Shown: positions 16,084-25,860, counted from the stretch's first letter. The stretch is DNA of 64,000 nt from Pseudooceanicola spongiae (GCF_014899185.1 NZ_CP045201.1:163501-227500); one strand, 5' to 3'. The notes: generated by a model from the sequence alone, not told the origin. Made by a program: numbers and translations.

Positions 16084-17862
16084 TCAGAAGTTGGCTGCGT
16101 CCAGAGCCATCACCGTGTCGGCGCCAGAGAGGATCCGTTGCAGGTGCATGGCGGTCGCGGGCAGTCGGCGGGCCATGTAGTAGCGTCCCGTCGTGATCTT
16201 GGTTTCATAGAAGGTTGCATCGCCCGTGCCCTCGGCAAGTTTCGCTTTGGCGGCGATCGCCATCTGAGCCCACATGTATCCAAGGCAGACGTGACCGAAA
16301 AGGTGCATGAAGTCGTAGGAGCCTGCGAGCGCGTGGTTGGGGTTCTTCATACCGTTCTGCATGAAGTACATCGCCGCCTCCTGCAGTTGCTTGGACGCCC
16401 CTTTCAGCGGCTCGATGAAGTGCTTGGCGATCTCCTCGTCCTCTGCGTTGTCCTTGCAGAAGTCCTTGAGGATCGCGAACAGGGTCATCGCCGGTTTGCC
16501 GCCCTTGGCGGAGAGCTTGCGGCCCACCAGATCAAGCGCCTGCACGCCGTTGGCGCCCTCGTAGATCATCGCGATGCGGGCGTCGCGGGTGAACTGCGAC
16601 ATGCCCCATTCCTCGATATAGCCATGGCCGCCGTAGACCTGCTGGGCCTGCACGGTCATGTCGTAGCCCTGATCGGTGAGGAACCCTTTCAGCACCGGGG
16701 TCAGCAGGGAGATCAGGCCCTCGGCTTCGTCATCGCCCATGGAGCGGGCCTTGTCGATCAGCGTGCCGCCCCAGAGACCGAAGGCGCGGGCGCCCTCGAT
16801 GAAGCTCTTCTGGTCCATCAGCATGCGGCGCACGTCGGGGTGCACGATGATCGGATCGGCGGGGCCTTCGGGGTTTTCGGTGCCGGTGACGGCGCGCCCC
16901 TGCAGGCGGTCGTTGGCGTAGATCACCGCATTTTGGTAGGCGGCGACGGCCTGGGACAGGCCCTGCATGCCGACGCCGAGGCGGGCTTCGTTCATCATGG
17001 TGAACATGGCGCGCATGCCCTTGTGGGCCTCGCCGAGCAAATAGCCGGTGGCGCCGTCGTAGTTCATCACGCAGGTGGCGTTGCCGTGAATGCCCATCTT
17101 CTCTTCGATCTTGCCGACCGAGAGGGCGTTGCGATCACCGAGGCTGCCATCTTCGTTCACCATCAGTTTCGGCACGATGAACAGGGACACGCCCTTGATG
17201 CCGTCAGGGCCGCCGGGGATCTTGGCCAGCACCAGGTGGATGACGTTGTCGGCCATGTCGTGATCGCCGGCAGAGATGAAGATCTTCTGCCCGGTGATGA
17301 GGTAGCTGCCGTCGTCCCGGGGTTCGGCCTTGGTGCGCATGAGGCCGAGATCCGTGCCGCACTGCGGCTCGGTCAGGTTCATGGTGCCGGTCCATTCACA
17401 GGAGACCATCTTGGGCAGGAACATCTGTTTCTGCGCATCCGTGCCATGGACATGGATCGCGGAATAGGCGCCGTGCGTCAGGCCGGGGTACATCATGAAG
17501 GCCTGATTGGCAGCCGAGAACATCTCGCCCGTGGCCACGGTCAGGATGTAGGGCATGCCTTGCCCGCCGTACTCCGGGTCGCAGTCGAGGCCGGTCCAGC
17601 CGCCGTCGCGCAGCTGGTCAAAGGCCTTCTTGAAGCCCGTGGGGGTGCGCACGACACCATTCTCCAGGTGCACGCCTTCCTTGTCGCCGACCACGTTCAG
17701 GGGGGCGATGACCTCGGACGATATCTTTGCCGCTTCGCCGAGGATGGCAGCCGTGAAATCACGGTCCAGTTCCTCGTAAGCCGGGACATTCTGTTCCGTG
17801 ATCCTGAGAACATCGTGAATGACAAATTGCAGGTCATCGACCGGTCCGGTGTAGCTAGGCAT
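16084..17862 (-). CDS. Acyl-CoA dehydrogenase (DmdC-like family)
   Basis: A 592-aa FAD enzyme for alpha,beta-desaturation of acyl-CoA, with an extra C-terminal domain that makes it longer than classic 380-aa enzymes. Signatures are [19 protein letters not shown] (acyl/FAD contact), [23 protein letters not shown] and [35 protein letters not shown], with the catalytic Glu expected in the last. The long family includes 3-methylmercaptopropionyl-CoA dehydrogenases (DmdC) of DMSP breakdown and medium/long-chain enzymes; the neighbours suggest fatty or short-chain acyl-CoA here. It follows a MerR gene by 39 bases, probably in one transcript. Confidence 0.88.
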   Translation of the reverse strand: MPSYTGPVDDLQFVIHDVLRITEQNVPAYEELDRDFTAAILGEAAKISSEVIAPLNVVGDKEGVHLENGVVRTPTGFKKAFDQLRDGGWTGLDCDPEYGGQGMPYILTVATGEMFSAANQAFMMYPGLTHGAYSAIHVHGTDAQKQMFLPKMVSCEWTGTMNLTEPQCGTDLGLMRTKAEPRDDGSYLITGQKIFISAGDHDMADNVIHLVLAKIPGGPDGIKGVSLFIVPKLMVNEDGSLGDRNALSVGKIEEKMGIHGNATCVMNYDGATGYLLGEAHKGMRAMFTMMNEARLGVGMQGLSQAVAAYQNAVIYANDRLQGRAVTGTENPEGPADPIIVHPDVRRMLMDQKSFIEGARAFGLWGGTLIDKARSMGDDEAEGLISLLTPVLKGFLTDQGYDMTVQAQQVYGGHGYIEEWGMSQFTRDARIAMIYEGANGVQALDLVGRKLSAKGGKPAMTLFAILKDFCKDNAEDEEIAKHFIEPLKGASKQLQEAAMYFMQNGMKNPNHALAGSYDFMHLFGHVCLGYMWAQMAIAAKAKLAEGTGDATFYETKITTGRYYMARRLPATAMHLQRILSGADTVMALDAANF

Positions 17863-17901
17863 CGTTCCTCCTCCCGAGGTCTTTCAAATGGGCCCTGCGG
17901 C

Positions 17902-18309
17902 TTACTCAGCCGCCTTTTTCGCCTCCTGCATGGAGCCGATCATACGGGCCACCCAATCCATTTGCTCTTTCAATTCCGTTATCGCCGTATCAAGTTCTGC
18001 GCGCTGCGCTTCCATGATCTGGAGGCGGTCCTTGGCGACCCCGTAGGTGCGCGCCAGCTGGGTCTGCTGCTGGTCGCCCATGTCGTAGAGGTCGAGCAGC
18101 TGGCGGATCTCTTCCAGGGAAAAGCCGAAGCGCTTGCCCCGAAGGATCAGTTTCAGCCGGGCACGGTCGCGTCGCGTGAACAGGCGTTTCTGGCCTTCAC
18201 GGATCGGAAAGAGCAACTCCTTCGCTTCGTAGAACCGCAGCGTGCGTGGGGTGACGTCATAGTCATCGCACATCGCGCGGATCGTCATGAGATCGTCTGT
18301 GTCTGGCAT
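17902..18309 (-). CDS. MerR family regulator (LiuR-like)
   Basis: A 135-aa MerR regulator with an N-terminal winged helix (MTIRAMCDDYDVTPRTLRFYEAKELLFP, RLFTRRDRARLKLILRGKRFGFSLEEIRQLL) and a C-terminal coiled coil (about 85-125). It lacks the cysteines of metal sensors. It resembles the regulators placed next to acyl-CoA and branched-chain catabolic genes in proteobacteria. It heads the transcript with the acyl-CoA dehydrogenase. I chose the ATG at 18309; an ATG at 18324 is also in frame but lacks a ribosome site. Confidence 0.85.
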   Translation of the reverse strand: MPDTDDLMTIRAMCDDYDVTPRTLRFYEAKELLFPIREGQKRLFTRRDRARLKLILRGKRFGFSLEEIRQLLDLYDMGDQQQTQLARTYGVAKDRLQIMEAQRAELDTAITELKEQMDWVARMIGSMQEAKKAAE

Positions 18310-18757
18310 AACATACCCATCCAAATATTTATCGAGTGGTCAGGAATGTAGCGCACATTCACTGGATACAAGTCTCGGGAGGTTGACGTAAGTGATACGT
18401 CACGTCACTTTCGTGTTGACGTAAGATAAGGGTCGGTGACGCTGAGGCAGGCGCAATTTCGTTACCTGTAAAAATCCGCATTTGTCGCTCAGGGCGCGCG
18501 CCGTGCCCTCGGGGTGGTGTTCTGCGGCAGAGCCACGATTCGTCAGGTTTCGCGCCATAGGCCCGGAACTGCGCTGGAGCGCCGGACATGCCGCTGAACA
18601 GGCTCCGCCCGGCGCGCAAGGGCAGGCCGGGCAAAACCATGTCGGCCAAATTGTCAAAGATGCCCGGTCGGCACAATCGGAACGTGTGGAGTGGCGCCAT
18701 AACGGCATAAAGACGCCTGTTGGACAGGGGCGTTGAGCGGGCAGTGCCGAGGGCGCG
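18310..18757. other. Intergenic region between two MerR genes
   Basis: 448 bp without a supported gene. The left part has the inverted repeat at 18384-18402, a further TTGACGTAAG half-site at about 18416, and the first gene's promoter. The right part (about 18480-18750) is GC-rich and shows no family-like frame. Confidence 0.4.
18384..18402. promoter_or_regulatory. Likely MerR (LiuR-type) operator
   Basis: Perfect inverted repeat TGACGTA-AGTGA-TACGTCA, 19 bp long, the size expected for a MerR dimer site, about 75 bp upstream of the MerR/acyl-CoA dehydrogenase operon. Another TTGACGTAAG copy follows about 32 bp away. LiuR-type regulators of proteobacteria recognise related ACGTAA/TTACGT palindromes. 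The link to this regulator is inferred. Confidence 0.5.
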
Positions 18758-19132
18758 TCAGTTCTCGCTGAGCTCGCTGGCGGCGGTGTCGCGCAGGCTG
18801 CGCAGCTCGTCCATGGCCTCGTCGATCTGGCGGCGCTGTTCGGCGAGCTGGGCCATCTGACGGTCGGCCATTTCGACCCAGATCTTCAGCTGGGCCTCGG
18901 ACCCGGCCTGTTCGCGCATCTCAAGCCACTGGCGCATCTCTTCCAGCGAGAATCCGAAGCGGCGACCGCGCATGATCAGCGTCATGCGGGCGGTTTCGCG
19001 TGGGCCATACCAGCGCGCACGCCCATCCCGCTCGGGCTGAAGCAGCTCGATATATTCGTAATAGCGAAGGGTCCGCGGCGTCACCTCGAACTTTTCGCAC
19101 ATTTCCTTGAAACTGAGTTTTTTCTCGGACAT
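18758..19132 (-). CDS. MerR family regulator, second copy
   Basis: A 124-aa MerR protein with the same architecture as the one at 17902-18309: FKEMCEKFEVTPRTLRYYEYIELLQPER, a wing with MTLIMRGRRFGFSLEEMRQWLEMRE, then a coiled coil to the C-terminus. The ATG at 19132 begins MSEKKLSF; longer frames upstream run into the neighbouring promoter. It is divergent from the thioesterase-MATE operon and may control it or the acyl-CoA genes. The two MerR proteins are clearly related and could be paralogues. Confidence 0.83.
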   Translation of the reverse strand: MSEKKLSFKEMCEKFEVTPRTLRYYEYIELLQPERDGRARWYGPRETARMTLIMRGRRFGFSLEEMRQWLEMREQAGSEAQLKIWVEMADRQMAQLAEQRRQIDEAMDELRSLRDTAASELSEN

Positions 19133-19274
19133 CGCTTCGGCTGAATTTATGGCCAACCGGGCGACGGTACGCATTGTCAGCGCGAAGGGCAACCGTTCTG
19201 AGCGGGACATCTGCGCGCACTGCCTTGCGGGGCGGGGCGATCCGTTATTCTATGCCGGGACAAGGAAAGTGATC

Positions 19275-19712
19275 ATGACAAAAACAAACCAGTTGGAAAT
19301 TGCCCGCCAGTTCGTGACAGCGCTGCCCCATGCCCGTGCGCTGGGGCTGGATGTCGAGTCGCTGGAGCCGGGGCGGGCCGTGTTCACCATGCCATACGAC
19401 ACGAAACTGATCGGCGACCCCGAGACCGGCGTGATGGCGGGCGGCGCGGTTTCGGCGCTGCTGGACACCACCTGCGGGGCGGCGGTGGCCAGTCATGCGC
19501 TGTCTGGGGCACCGACGGCGACGCTGGATCTGCGGATCGACTACATGCGCACCGCGACGCCCGGCCAGACCATCCGCGCCGAGGCCGAGTGCTATCACGT
19601 CACCCGCAGCGTGGCTTTCGTGCGCGCCGTGGCGCTGGATGATGATCGCGACAACCCGGTGGCGACGGCCACGGGGGCCTTTACCTTTCGCATGATCGAG
19701 GGAGCGCGCTGA
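19275..19712 (+). CDS. PaaI-type hotdog thioesterase
   Basis: A 145-aa single hotdog domain likely to hydrolyse an acyl-CoA. Features are LGLDVESLEPGRAVFTMPY, the GVMAGGAVSALLDTTCGAA helix carrying the catalytic acid (Asp), and TLDLRIDYMRTATPGQTIRAEAE. The ATG at 19275 follows AAGGAAAG; an upstream in-frame Met at 19107 would overlap the divergent MerR gene. Its stop overlaps the next thioesterase start by one base (TGATG). Confidence 0.85.
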   Translation: MTKTNQLEIARQFVTALPHARALGLDVESLEPGRAVFTMPYDTKLIGDPETGVMAGGAVSALLDTTCGAAVASHALSGAPTATLDLRIDYMRTATPGQTIRAEAECYHVTRSVAFVRAVALDDDRDNPVATATGAFTFRMIEGAR

Positions 19713-20230
19713 TGAGCCGGACCCGTCCAGAACCCGTTCAGGTGATCAAGCAACGCCGCGATGCCGCGCTTGAGGCGTTGGTCAGCGGCGTGCCCTATAT
19801 CCAGTTCCTCGGCATCAGGTTCGACCGGCGCGGGGATGAGCTGACGGCAATCCTGCCGTATTCCGACATGCTGATCGGCAACCCTTTGCTGCCCGCCCTG
19901 CATGGCGGTGCGACGGCGGCGTTTCTTGAGGTGACGGCAGTCATCGGCCTCAGCTGGTCGATGCTTTGGCAGGATCTGGAGACGGGGGTTCTGGATCCGT
20001 CGCAGGTCAGCGAAGGACATCTGCCGCGCCTGCCCAAGACCATCGGGCTGACGGTGGATTACCTGCGCTCGGGCCTGCCGCGTGACGCTTACGCGCGGGC
20101 TGAGGTCACGCGGTCGGGGCGGCGCTATGCCAGTGTCCGCGTCGAGGCCTGGCAGGACAATGTGGCGCGCCCGATTGCGCAGGCGACGGGGCATTTCCGG
20201 ATGCCGGTGCGCGGCGAGGACGCCGAGTGA
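19712..20230 (+). CDS. PaaI-type hotdog thioesterase, second
   Basis: A 172-aa hotdog protein, slightly longer than its neighbour, with GVPYIQFLGIRFDRRGDELTAILPY, HGGATAAFLEVTAVIGLSW (catalytic region with Glu) and TVDYLRSGLPRDAYARAEV. An insertion of about 20 residues (LETGVLDPSQVSEGHLPRLP) sits between the central helix and the next strand. It overlaps both flanking genes, so all three are almost certainly one operon. The two hotdog proteins could form a heteromer. Confidence 0.83.
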   Translation: MSRTRPEPVQVIKQRRDAALEALVSGVPYIQFLGIRFDRRGDELTAILPYSDMLIGNPLLPALHGGATAAFLEVTAVIGLSWSMLWQDLETGVLDPSQVSEGHLPRLPKTIGLTVDYLRSGLPRDAYARAEVTRSGRRYASVRVEAWQDNVARPIAQATGHFRMPVRGEDAE

Positions 20231-21561
20231 GCCTGGCGGCCGAGGCTCCGCGCACCCGCCTGACCCATGGCCGGGTGCTGCGGATCGCGGTGCCGATCGT
20301 GCTGGCGAATGCGACGGTGCCGATCCTCGGCGCGGTTGATACTGGCGTCATCGGGCAGCTGGGGCAGGCGGCGCCGATTGGCGCAGTCGGCATCGGCGCG
20401 GTGATTCTGGCGACGTTTTACTGGGTGTTCGGATTTCTGCGCATGGGCACCACCGGGCTGACGGCGAATGCCGCCGGGGCCGGGGATACGCCCGAGGTCG
20501 CGGCCCTGCTGACGCGGGCTCTGATGATCGGGCTGAGCGCGGGCGTGGTGATCATCCTGGCGCAGGTGCCGCTGTTCTGGCTGGCGTTTCAGGCCAGCCC
20601 GGCGTCCGCCGAGGTGGAGGCGCTGGCGCGCAGCTACATGGGTATCCGGGTGTTTTCCGCCCCCGCCGCGATTGCGCTCTATGGTCTGACCGGCTGGCTG
20701 ATCGCGCAGGAGCGGACCGGCGCCGTGCTGGTGGTGCAACTGGCGATGAACGGGGTGAACATCGGCCTCGACCTGCTGTTCGTGCTGCATCTGAGCTGGG
20801 GTGTCGAAGGCGTCGCGCTGGCGACGCTGATTTCGGAGTGGGCGGGGCTGGGCCTTGGTTTCTGGCTGTGTCGCGGGGCGTTCCGGGTGCCTGCGTGGCG
20901 TGACTGGGCGCGGGTGTTTGACCGCTTGAAGCTGACCCGGATGGCGCTGGTGAACCGCGATATTTTGCTGCGCTCGCTGATGCTGCAGGGGATCGTGGTG
21001 TCGTTCATGTTCCTCGGGTCCGATTTCGGCGATGTGCAGCTGGCCGCCAATCAAGTGCTGATGCAGTTCCTGATGTTCACCGCCTTCGCACTGGATGGCT
21101 TTGCTTTCGCTGCCGAGGCGCTGGTCGGGCAGAGCATGGGGCGGGGCGAGCGCGACAGCCTGCGCCGCTCGGTTCTGCTGAGCGGCGGTTGGGGGCTGGT
21201 GATCTGCGCCGTGATGGCGCTGGTGTTCTGGGTGTTCGGCGGCATGATCATCGACCTGATGACCAGCGCCCCGGATGTGCGGGAGGGCGCGCGGCGCTTT
21301 CTGCCGTGGATCATTGCGGCGCCGGTTGTCGGGGTCTGGGCCTGGATGCTGGACGGCGTGTTCATCGGCGCGACCCGTGCGGGCGACATGCGCAACATGA
21401 TGGCGATCAGCCTGTTGGTCTATATCGCCTCGGTTATCGTGCTGGTGCCGATGTTCGGCAATCACGGGCTCTGGGCCAGCTATCTGATCAGCTTTGTCGC
21501 GCGCGGCGTGACGCTGGGCCTGCGCTATCCGGCGCTGGAGGCGCAGGTGCGCCGCGGGTGA
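20227..21561 (+). CDS. MATE family efflux transporter
   Basis: A 444-aa, 12-helix multidrug and toxin extrusion (DinF-like) transporter. The GTG start overlaps the preceding thioesterase stop (GTGA). Features are RIAVPIVLANATVPILGAVDTGVIGQLGQ at the N-terminus and the symmetrical second half beginning near residue 250 (RDILLRSLMLQG, FALDGFAFAAEALVGQSMGRG). Coupling to two acyl-CoA thioesterases suggests export of a freed acid or related metabolite, which is inference only. Confidence 0.88.
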   Translation: MSLAAEAPRTRLTHGRVLRIAVPIVLANATVPILGAVDTGVIGQLGQAAPIGAVGIGAVILATFYWVFGFLRMGTTGLTANAAGAGDTPEVAALLTRALMIGLSAGVVIILAQVPLFWLAFQASPASAEVEALARSYMGIRVFSAPAAIALYGLTGWLIAQERTGAVLVVQLAMNGVNIGLDLLFVLHLSWGVEGVALATLISEWAGLGLGFWLCRGAFRVPAWRDWARVFDRLKLTRMALVNRDILLRSLMLQGIVVSFMFLGSDFGDVQLAANQVLMQFLMFTAFALDGFAFAAEALVGQSMGRGERDSLRRSVLLSGGWGLVICAVMALVFWVFGGMIIDLMTSAPDVREGARRFLPWIIAAPVVGVWAWMLDGVFIGATRAGDMRNMMAISLLVYIASVIVLVPMFGNHGLWASYLISFVARGVTLGLRYPALEAQVRRG

Positions 21562-21903
21562 TCAGAGGAGCTCGTGCACCCGTTCGGGTGGGCGGGCGAT
21601 CACGGCGCGGGTGTCGGTGATCAGCACCGCGCGTTCGATCAGTTTCGGGTGCGCGGCCATGGCGGCGAGCAGGGTCGCGTCATCGTCGGTCTTGCTGAGG
21701 GCGAGCTCCCTGAACAGCGCCTCGCCTGTTCGCATCATCTCGATCGCGGGCAGGTCGAGTTTGGCCTGCAGGGCGGTTAGCTCCTCCAGCGCGGGCGCGT
21801 CGTCGAGATAGAGGCGGGTTGTGAAGGGCTGGCCCGCCGCCTCGACCAGCGCAAGGGCGGCGCGGGATTTCGAGCAGCGCGGGTTGTGCCAGAGGGTGAT
21901 CAC
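21562..21903 (-). CDS. ArsC-family arsenate reductase-like protein
   Basis: A 113-aa thioredoxin-fold protein of the glutaredoxin-coupled ArsC family. [16 protein letters not shown] holds the active Cys; [15 protein letters not shown] resembles the C-terminal substrate-binding Arg region of ArsC. The GTG at 21903 overlaps the pyrD stop (GTGA). No arsenic operon genes are nearby, so it may be a general redox enzyme. Convergent with the MATE gene; their stops touch. Confidence 0.85.
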   Translation of the reverse strand: MITLWHNPRCSKSRAALALVEAAGQPFTTRLYLDDAPALEELTALQAKLDLPAIEMMRTGEALFRELALSKTDDDATLLAAMAAHPKLIERAVLITDTRAVIARPPERVHELL

Positions 21904-22997
21904 AGCCAGTGCCCCCTTTGCGTGCCGACGGCCTCGGCCACGGTGGCGAAACCGTCGCGGGCCAGCAGCTCGTCGAGGCCATGCACGATGTCGGCGGCCA
22001 GAGACAGCCCACCATAGACCAGCGCGGAATAGAGCTGCACCGCAGAGGCGCCAGCGCGGATCTTGTCGTAGGCCTGCTGCGCGGTGGCGATGCCGCCAAC
22101 GCCGATCAGGGGGATCTGATAGTCCGTCAGCTGCGACAGGCGGGCGAGCACGCGGGTCGATTTCTCGAACAGCGGGGCGCCGGACAGGCCGCCGGCCTGA
22201 TTGCGGTGGGGGCTGGCAAGGTCGGGGCGATCCAGCGTGGTATTGGTGGCGATGATGGCGTCGATGCGGTGGGCCAGAGCGACCTCGGCCACGTCGCACA
22301 GGCCCGCATCATCGAGGTCCGGCGCAATCTTGAGGAAGATCGGCACGCGGTTGTCGAGGGCATCGCGCATCTCGATCACACGCGCCAGCAGCGCCGAGAG
22401 AGCGGCCTTGCCCTGCAGGTCGCGCAGCCGCTCGGTGTTGGGCGAGGAGACGTTGACGGTGGCGAAATCGATGTGCGGCGCACAGGTTTCCAGCACAGCG
22501 CAGAAATCGTTCGCACGGTTGCCGCTGTCCTTGTTGGCGCCGAGGTTGAGGCCGATGATCGCGCCGTAGGGGCGGTTGGCCAGACGGCCTGCAATCACCT
22601 GCATGCCCTGATTGTTGAAGCCGAAGCGGTTGATCACGGCGCGATCTTCGTTGAGGCGGAACAGCCGGGGCTTTGGGTTGCCGGGCTGGGCGCGCGGCGT
22701 GGCGGCGCCGACCTCCAGAAACCCGAACCCGGCGCGCGACAGCGGGCTGAGCGCTTCGGCGTTCTTGTCGTAGCCCGCGGCGAGGCCGATGGGGTTGGGC
22801 AGGGTCAGCCCGGCAACGCGGGTTCTGAGGCGCGGCGAGGTGATCTGGCGCGGCAGCGGTACAAGGCCGGCCCGCAGCGCGGCCAGCGACAGGGTATGCG
22901 CACGCTCGGGGTCAAAGCGATGCAGCAGACGCAGGCCAAGGCTTTCGTAGCGACGCATCACAAGGCCGGGCCATGCGGCATGGGCCGGGTTGCTCAC
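21900..22997 (-). CDS. pyrD: Dihydroorotate dehydrogenase (quinone), class 2
   Basis: Fourth step of pyrimidine synthesis, at the membrane with quinone as acceptor. The 365 aa include the class 2 N-terminal membrane-associating helices ([26 protein letters not shown]), then the FMN barrel with [37 protein letters not shown], the catalytic Ser region [14 protein letters not shown] and [13 protein letters not shown]. The GTG at 22997 overlaps the DUF952 stop (GTGA); an ATG at 22958 is the alternative start. Confidence 0.93.
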   Translation of the reverse strand: MSNPAHAAWPGLVMRRYESLGLRLLHRFDPERAHTLSLAALRAGLVPLPRQITSPRLRTRVAGLTLPNPIGLAAGYDKNAEALSPLSRAGFGFLEVGAATPRAQPGNPKPRLFRLNEDRAVINRFGFNNQGMQVIAGRLANRPYGAIIGLNLGANKDSGNRANDFCAVLETCAPHIDFATVNVSSPNTERLRDLQGKAALSALLARVIEMRDALDNRVPIFLKIAPDLDDAGLCDVAEVALAHRIDAIIATNTTLDRPDLASPHRNQAGGLSGAPLFEKSTRVLARLSQLTDYQIPLIGVGGIATAQQAYDKIRAGASAVQLYSALVYGGLSLAADIVHGLDELLARDGFATVAEAVGTQRGHWL

Positions 22998-23329
22998 AGC
23001 AGGCCGTCGGGGAACAGGTGTCGCCCGCCAGAGAGCGCCAGCGGCCAATGTTTGGTGACGTCTTCCAGCTTCAGCGCGCCATAGAGATGCGGGAACAGCG
23101 CGCCACCGCGGCTTTCCTCCCACTTCAGCGCCTCGCCGAGGGGGGCGGGGTCGACGGCGGCGAGGATCAGCGCGTCCTGCTCGGCGAAATGTTTACTCGC
23201 GGTCTCGGCCACCTGATCGGCGGTCGAGAAGTGGATGAAGCCGTCAGCAAGGTCGATGGGGGCGCCCAGAGTGGTGCCTTCGGCCTCAAGCTGATGCCAT
23301 TGCTCGGTGGTGAAAATCTTGTAAATCAT
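22994..23329 (-). CDS. DUF952 family protein
   Basis: A 111-aa protein of the DUF952 family: [18 protein letters not shown], then [32 protein letters not shown] and [13 protein letters not shown], the usual conserved blocks. The family is often encoded beside pyrD in alphaproteobacteria, and overlaps it here by four bases. The function is unknown; some relatives have been likened to glutathione S-transferase folds, which I cannot confirm. Confidence 0.88.
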   Translation of the reverse strand: MIYKIFTTEQWHQLEAEGTTLGAPIDLADGFIHFSTADQVAETASKHFAEQDALILAAVDPAPLGEALKWEESRGGALFPHLYGALKLEDVTKHWPLALSGGRHLFPDGLL

Positions 23330-23568
23330 GATGCGCTCCGGATGCCCGTTTTGGGCCTAGGGGTCAAGGTAGTGCACGGCGGAGGTCTGGCGAATTGCCT
23401 GAGCTTACACGTCGCCGCAGATATGTAACAAAAAGATGACAGCTTGGGCGACGGTCCGTTTTTGGGCGCGGTGTCATCAGGGTGACGTAGAGATCGGCTT
23501 TGACATGGGGGGACGTGCCGGGGCAGCATCCTCGGCACAACAAAGAAACGAACAGAGAGGATTCCGCG

Positions 23569-25137
23569 ATGCATGTCCGCCTGCTGACAAGCGCCGCCGT
23601 GCTGGCCCTGAGTGCCGGTTCCGCAATGGCCGATTACGACCTGACCATCCTGCACACCAACGACTTTCATGCCCGCTTCGAGCCGGTCAGCAAGTATGAT
23701 TCGAGCTGCGGGCCCGAGGACAATGCCGAGGGCAAATGCTTTGGCGGCTCGGCGCGTCTGGTCACCCAGATCGCGCAGGAGCGCAAGGATTCCGGCAACT
23801 CGATCCTGGTCGACGGCGGGGATCAGTTTCAGGGCACGCTGTTCTACACCTATTACAAGGGCAAGCTGGCCGCCGAGATGATGAACAAGATGGGCTATGA
23901 CGCGATGACCGTGGGCAACCACGAATTCGACGATGGCCCCGAAGTTCTGCGTGGCTTCATGGATGCGGTGAATTTCCCGATCCTGATGTCGAACGCCGAT
24001 GTCAGCGCAGAGCCGCTTTTGGCCGACAGCCTGATGAAATCGACGGTGCTTGAGATCGGTGGCGAAAAGATCGGCCTGATCGGTCTGACGCCGCAGGACA
24101 CCGACGAGCTGTCGAGCCCCGGTGAGCATGTGACGTTCACCGACCCCTCTGCCGCTGTGCAGACCGAGGTCGACAAGCTGGGTGCCGAGGGCGTCAACAA
24201 GATCGTCGTGCTCAGCCACTCGGGCTATAGCGTCGACCAGAAGGTTGCGGCCAATACCGTGGGTGTCGACGTGATCGTCGGCGGCCACTCCAACACGCTG
24301 CTGGGCGATATGGAGGGGGCCGAGGGGCCTTATCCCACGATGGTCGGTGATACGGCGATCGTGTCTGCCTATGCCTATGGCAAGTTCCTCGGTGAGCTGA
24401 ACGTCACCTTTGACGACGATGGGCATGTCATCAAGGCCGTCGGCGCGCCGATCTCGCTCGACGGGACGGTGGCCGAAGATGGCCCTACGGTGGAGCGCAT
24501 TGCCGAGGCGGCGAAACCGCTGGAGGAAATCCGCACCAAGGTTGTGGCCGAATCCTCTGAGGCGATTGACGGCTCCAAGGATGCCTGCCGCGCGGCCGAA
24601 TGCCAGATGGGCAATCTGGTGACCGATGCCATGCTGGCGCGGGTTGCCGATCAGGGCGTGACGGTGGCAATCACCAACGGTGGCGGTCTGCGGGCCAGCA
24701 TCGACGCCGGTGAAGTGACGATGGGCGAAGTGCTGACAGTGCTGCCGTTCCAGAACACGCTGGCGACCTTCGAGACGACGGGGGCCAATCTGGTCGCGGC
24801 GCTGGAAAACGGTGTCAGCCAGCTGGAAGAGGGCGCGGGCCGTTTCCCGCAGGTCTCTGGCCTGAAGTTCACCTTCGACAAGGCCGCCGAGGTTGGCAGC
24901 CGCATCAGCGACGTCATGGTGCGTGAGGGCGAAGGCTGGGTGCCGATCGATCCCGAAGGCACCTATCTTGCGGTCACCAACAACTATGTGCGCAACGGCG
25001 GCGACGGCTATGCGATGTTCAAGGACTCGCCCAAGGCCTATGACTTCGGCCCGGATCTGGCGGATGTGACGGCGGAGTATCTGGCGGTGAATTCGCCCTA
25101 TGCGCCCTATCTCGACGGTCATATCACTGCGAAGTAA
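23569..25137 (+). CDS. Periplasmic 5'-nucleotidase / UDP-sugar diphosphatase family
   Basis: A 522-aa secreted metallophosphoesterase with a signal peptide (MHVRLLTSAAVLALSAGSAMA). Metal ligands appear in order: LHTNDFHAR (DxH), VDGGDQFQG, TVGNHEFDDG, LSHSGYS and GGHSN. From about 335 the C-terminal 5'-nucleotidase domain carries NGGGLRASI and FQNTLATFE, with VTNNYVRNGGDGYAMF near the end. It probably releases nucleosides and phosphate from extracellular nucleotides, which would feed the salvage operon. It stands alone and ends in a strong terminator. Confidence 0.92.
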   Translation: MHVRLLTSAAVLALSAGSAMADYDLTILHTNDFHARFEPVSKYDSSCGPEDNAEGKCFGGSARLVTQIAQERKDSGNSILVDGGDQFQGTLFYTYYKGKLAAEMMNKMGYDAMTVGNHEFDDGPEVLRGFMDAVNFPILMSNADVSAEPLLADSLMKSTVLEIGGEKIGLIGLTPQDTDELSSPGEHVTFTDPSAAVQTEVDKLGAEGVNKIVVLSHSGYSVDQKVAANTVGVDVIVGGHSNTLLGDMEGAEGPYPTMVGDTAIVSAYAYGKFLGELNVTFDDDGHVIKAVGAPISLDGTVAEDGPTVERIAEAAKPLEEIRTKVVAESSEAIDGSKDACRAAECQMGNLVTDAMLARVADQGVTVAITNGGGLRASIDAGEVTMGEVLTVLPFQNTLATFETTGANLVAALENGVSQLEEGAGRFPQVSGLKFTFDKAAEVGSRISDVMVREGEGWVPIDPEGTYLAVTNNYVRNGGDGYAMFKDSPKAYDFGPDLADVTAEYLAVNSPYAPYLDGHITAK

Positions 25138-25161
25138 TCGCCGACTCGTCGGTGAGGATAT

Positions 25162-25192
25162 CCCCCGTCCGGGCAACCGGGCGGGGGTTTTT
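25162..25192 (+). terminator. Intrinsic terminator after the 5'-nucleotidase
   Basis: CCCCCGTCCGG-GCAA-CCGGGCGGGGG, an 11-bp stem with one G-U pair, followed by TTTTT, 24 bases after the stop codon. Confidence 0.88.
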
Positions 25193-25202
25193 CGTGGCAG
25201 CC

Positions 25203-25721
25203 TCAGCTGCTGGGTTGCGCGCCTTTGGCGAACGCGAGCCCGAGCGCCCGGTTGCGCAGGCCCGCGTCGCCATGGCTGAGGTCCGCGATGGTCGAGGTCA
25301 GGCTGGCATCGCTGAAGCCCTGAGCCTGCAGGGTGGCGACAAAGGCATCGGGCTGTTTGCCGACCAGCTGCGCCAGCGCCGACACGGGCGCCGTGGTCAG
25401 TGCGCCGAACACCATCCCAGGATTGACGGTGGGCACATCGGGGTCCGTGGGGGTGAGGGTGACGCTGCTCAGCACCGTTGCCACGACGCCAAGGGCGAGG
25501 ATCGCGGCGGGCAGCGGGCGTTTCAGATAGCCCTTGACGGGGCGCCAGTTCATCACGATATGCAGCACGGCGACGGCCAGCACCGCAAATCCGACCCAGA
25601 TATGGGCATCGCGGCTGAGCGTGCCACCGCTATGGAAATAGAGGGCGACGCCGGTGACCCCGGTGATGAGGAAGGTGGACGCGACCATGGGCGTGGCCCA
25701 TTTGCGAAGGGCAAGGTGCAT
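25203..25721 (-). CDS. DUF4405 domain membrane protein
   Basis: A 172-aa protein. Three hydrophobic spans lie at about 8-28 (ATPMVASTFLITGVTGVALYF), 39-58 (HIWVGFAVLAVAVLHIVMNW) and 70-88. His residues at the ends of the second span fit the heme-like arrangement suggested for DUF4405. A C-terminal soluble part contains a helix-forming repeat (VGKQPDAFVATLQAQGF). The ATG at 25721 has CAGGAGAG upstream. The function is unknown; an electron-transfer or redox role is inferred from the family. Confidence 0.75.
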   Translation of the reverse strand: MHLALRKWATPMVASTFLITGVTGVALYFHSGGTLSRDAHIWVGFAVLAVAVLHIVMNWRPVKGYLKRPLPAAILALGVVATVLSSVTLTPTDPDVPTVNPGMVFGALTTAPVSALAQLVGKQPDAFVATLQAQGFSDASLTSTIADLSHGDAGLRNRALGLAFAKGAQPSS

Positions 25722-25860
25722 TGGCTGAACTCTCCTGAGATGTGGCTTTGGGTTTGATACGGGGCGGCGCGGCGTCTCCGTCGCGGGAATTTGCGGTCTC
25801 TGGCGGATTGACCCGCGCGGTGGATTTCGGGACACTTGGGGCAACGACAGGAGCGCTTTC

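Noticed and set aside
16138..18351. 737-codon open frame antisense to acyl-CoA dehydrogenase and MerR
   Set aside because: It covers two recognised genes and an intergenic gap with no ribosome site; it is a GC shadow.
23440..23500. PhoB box upstream of the 5'-nucleotidase
   Set aside because: A TGTCAT half-site exists near 23472, but the second half does not fit the 11-bp-spaced consensus, so phosphate control is not supported.
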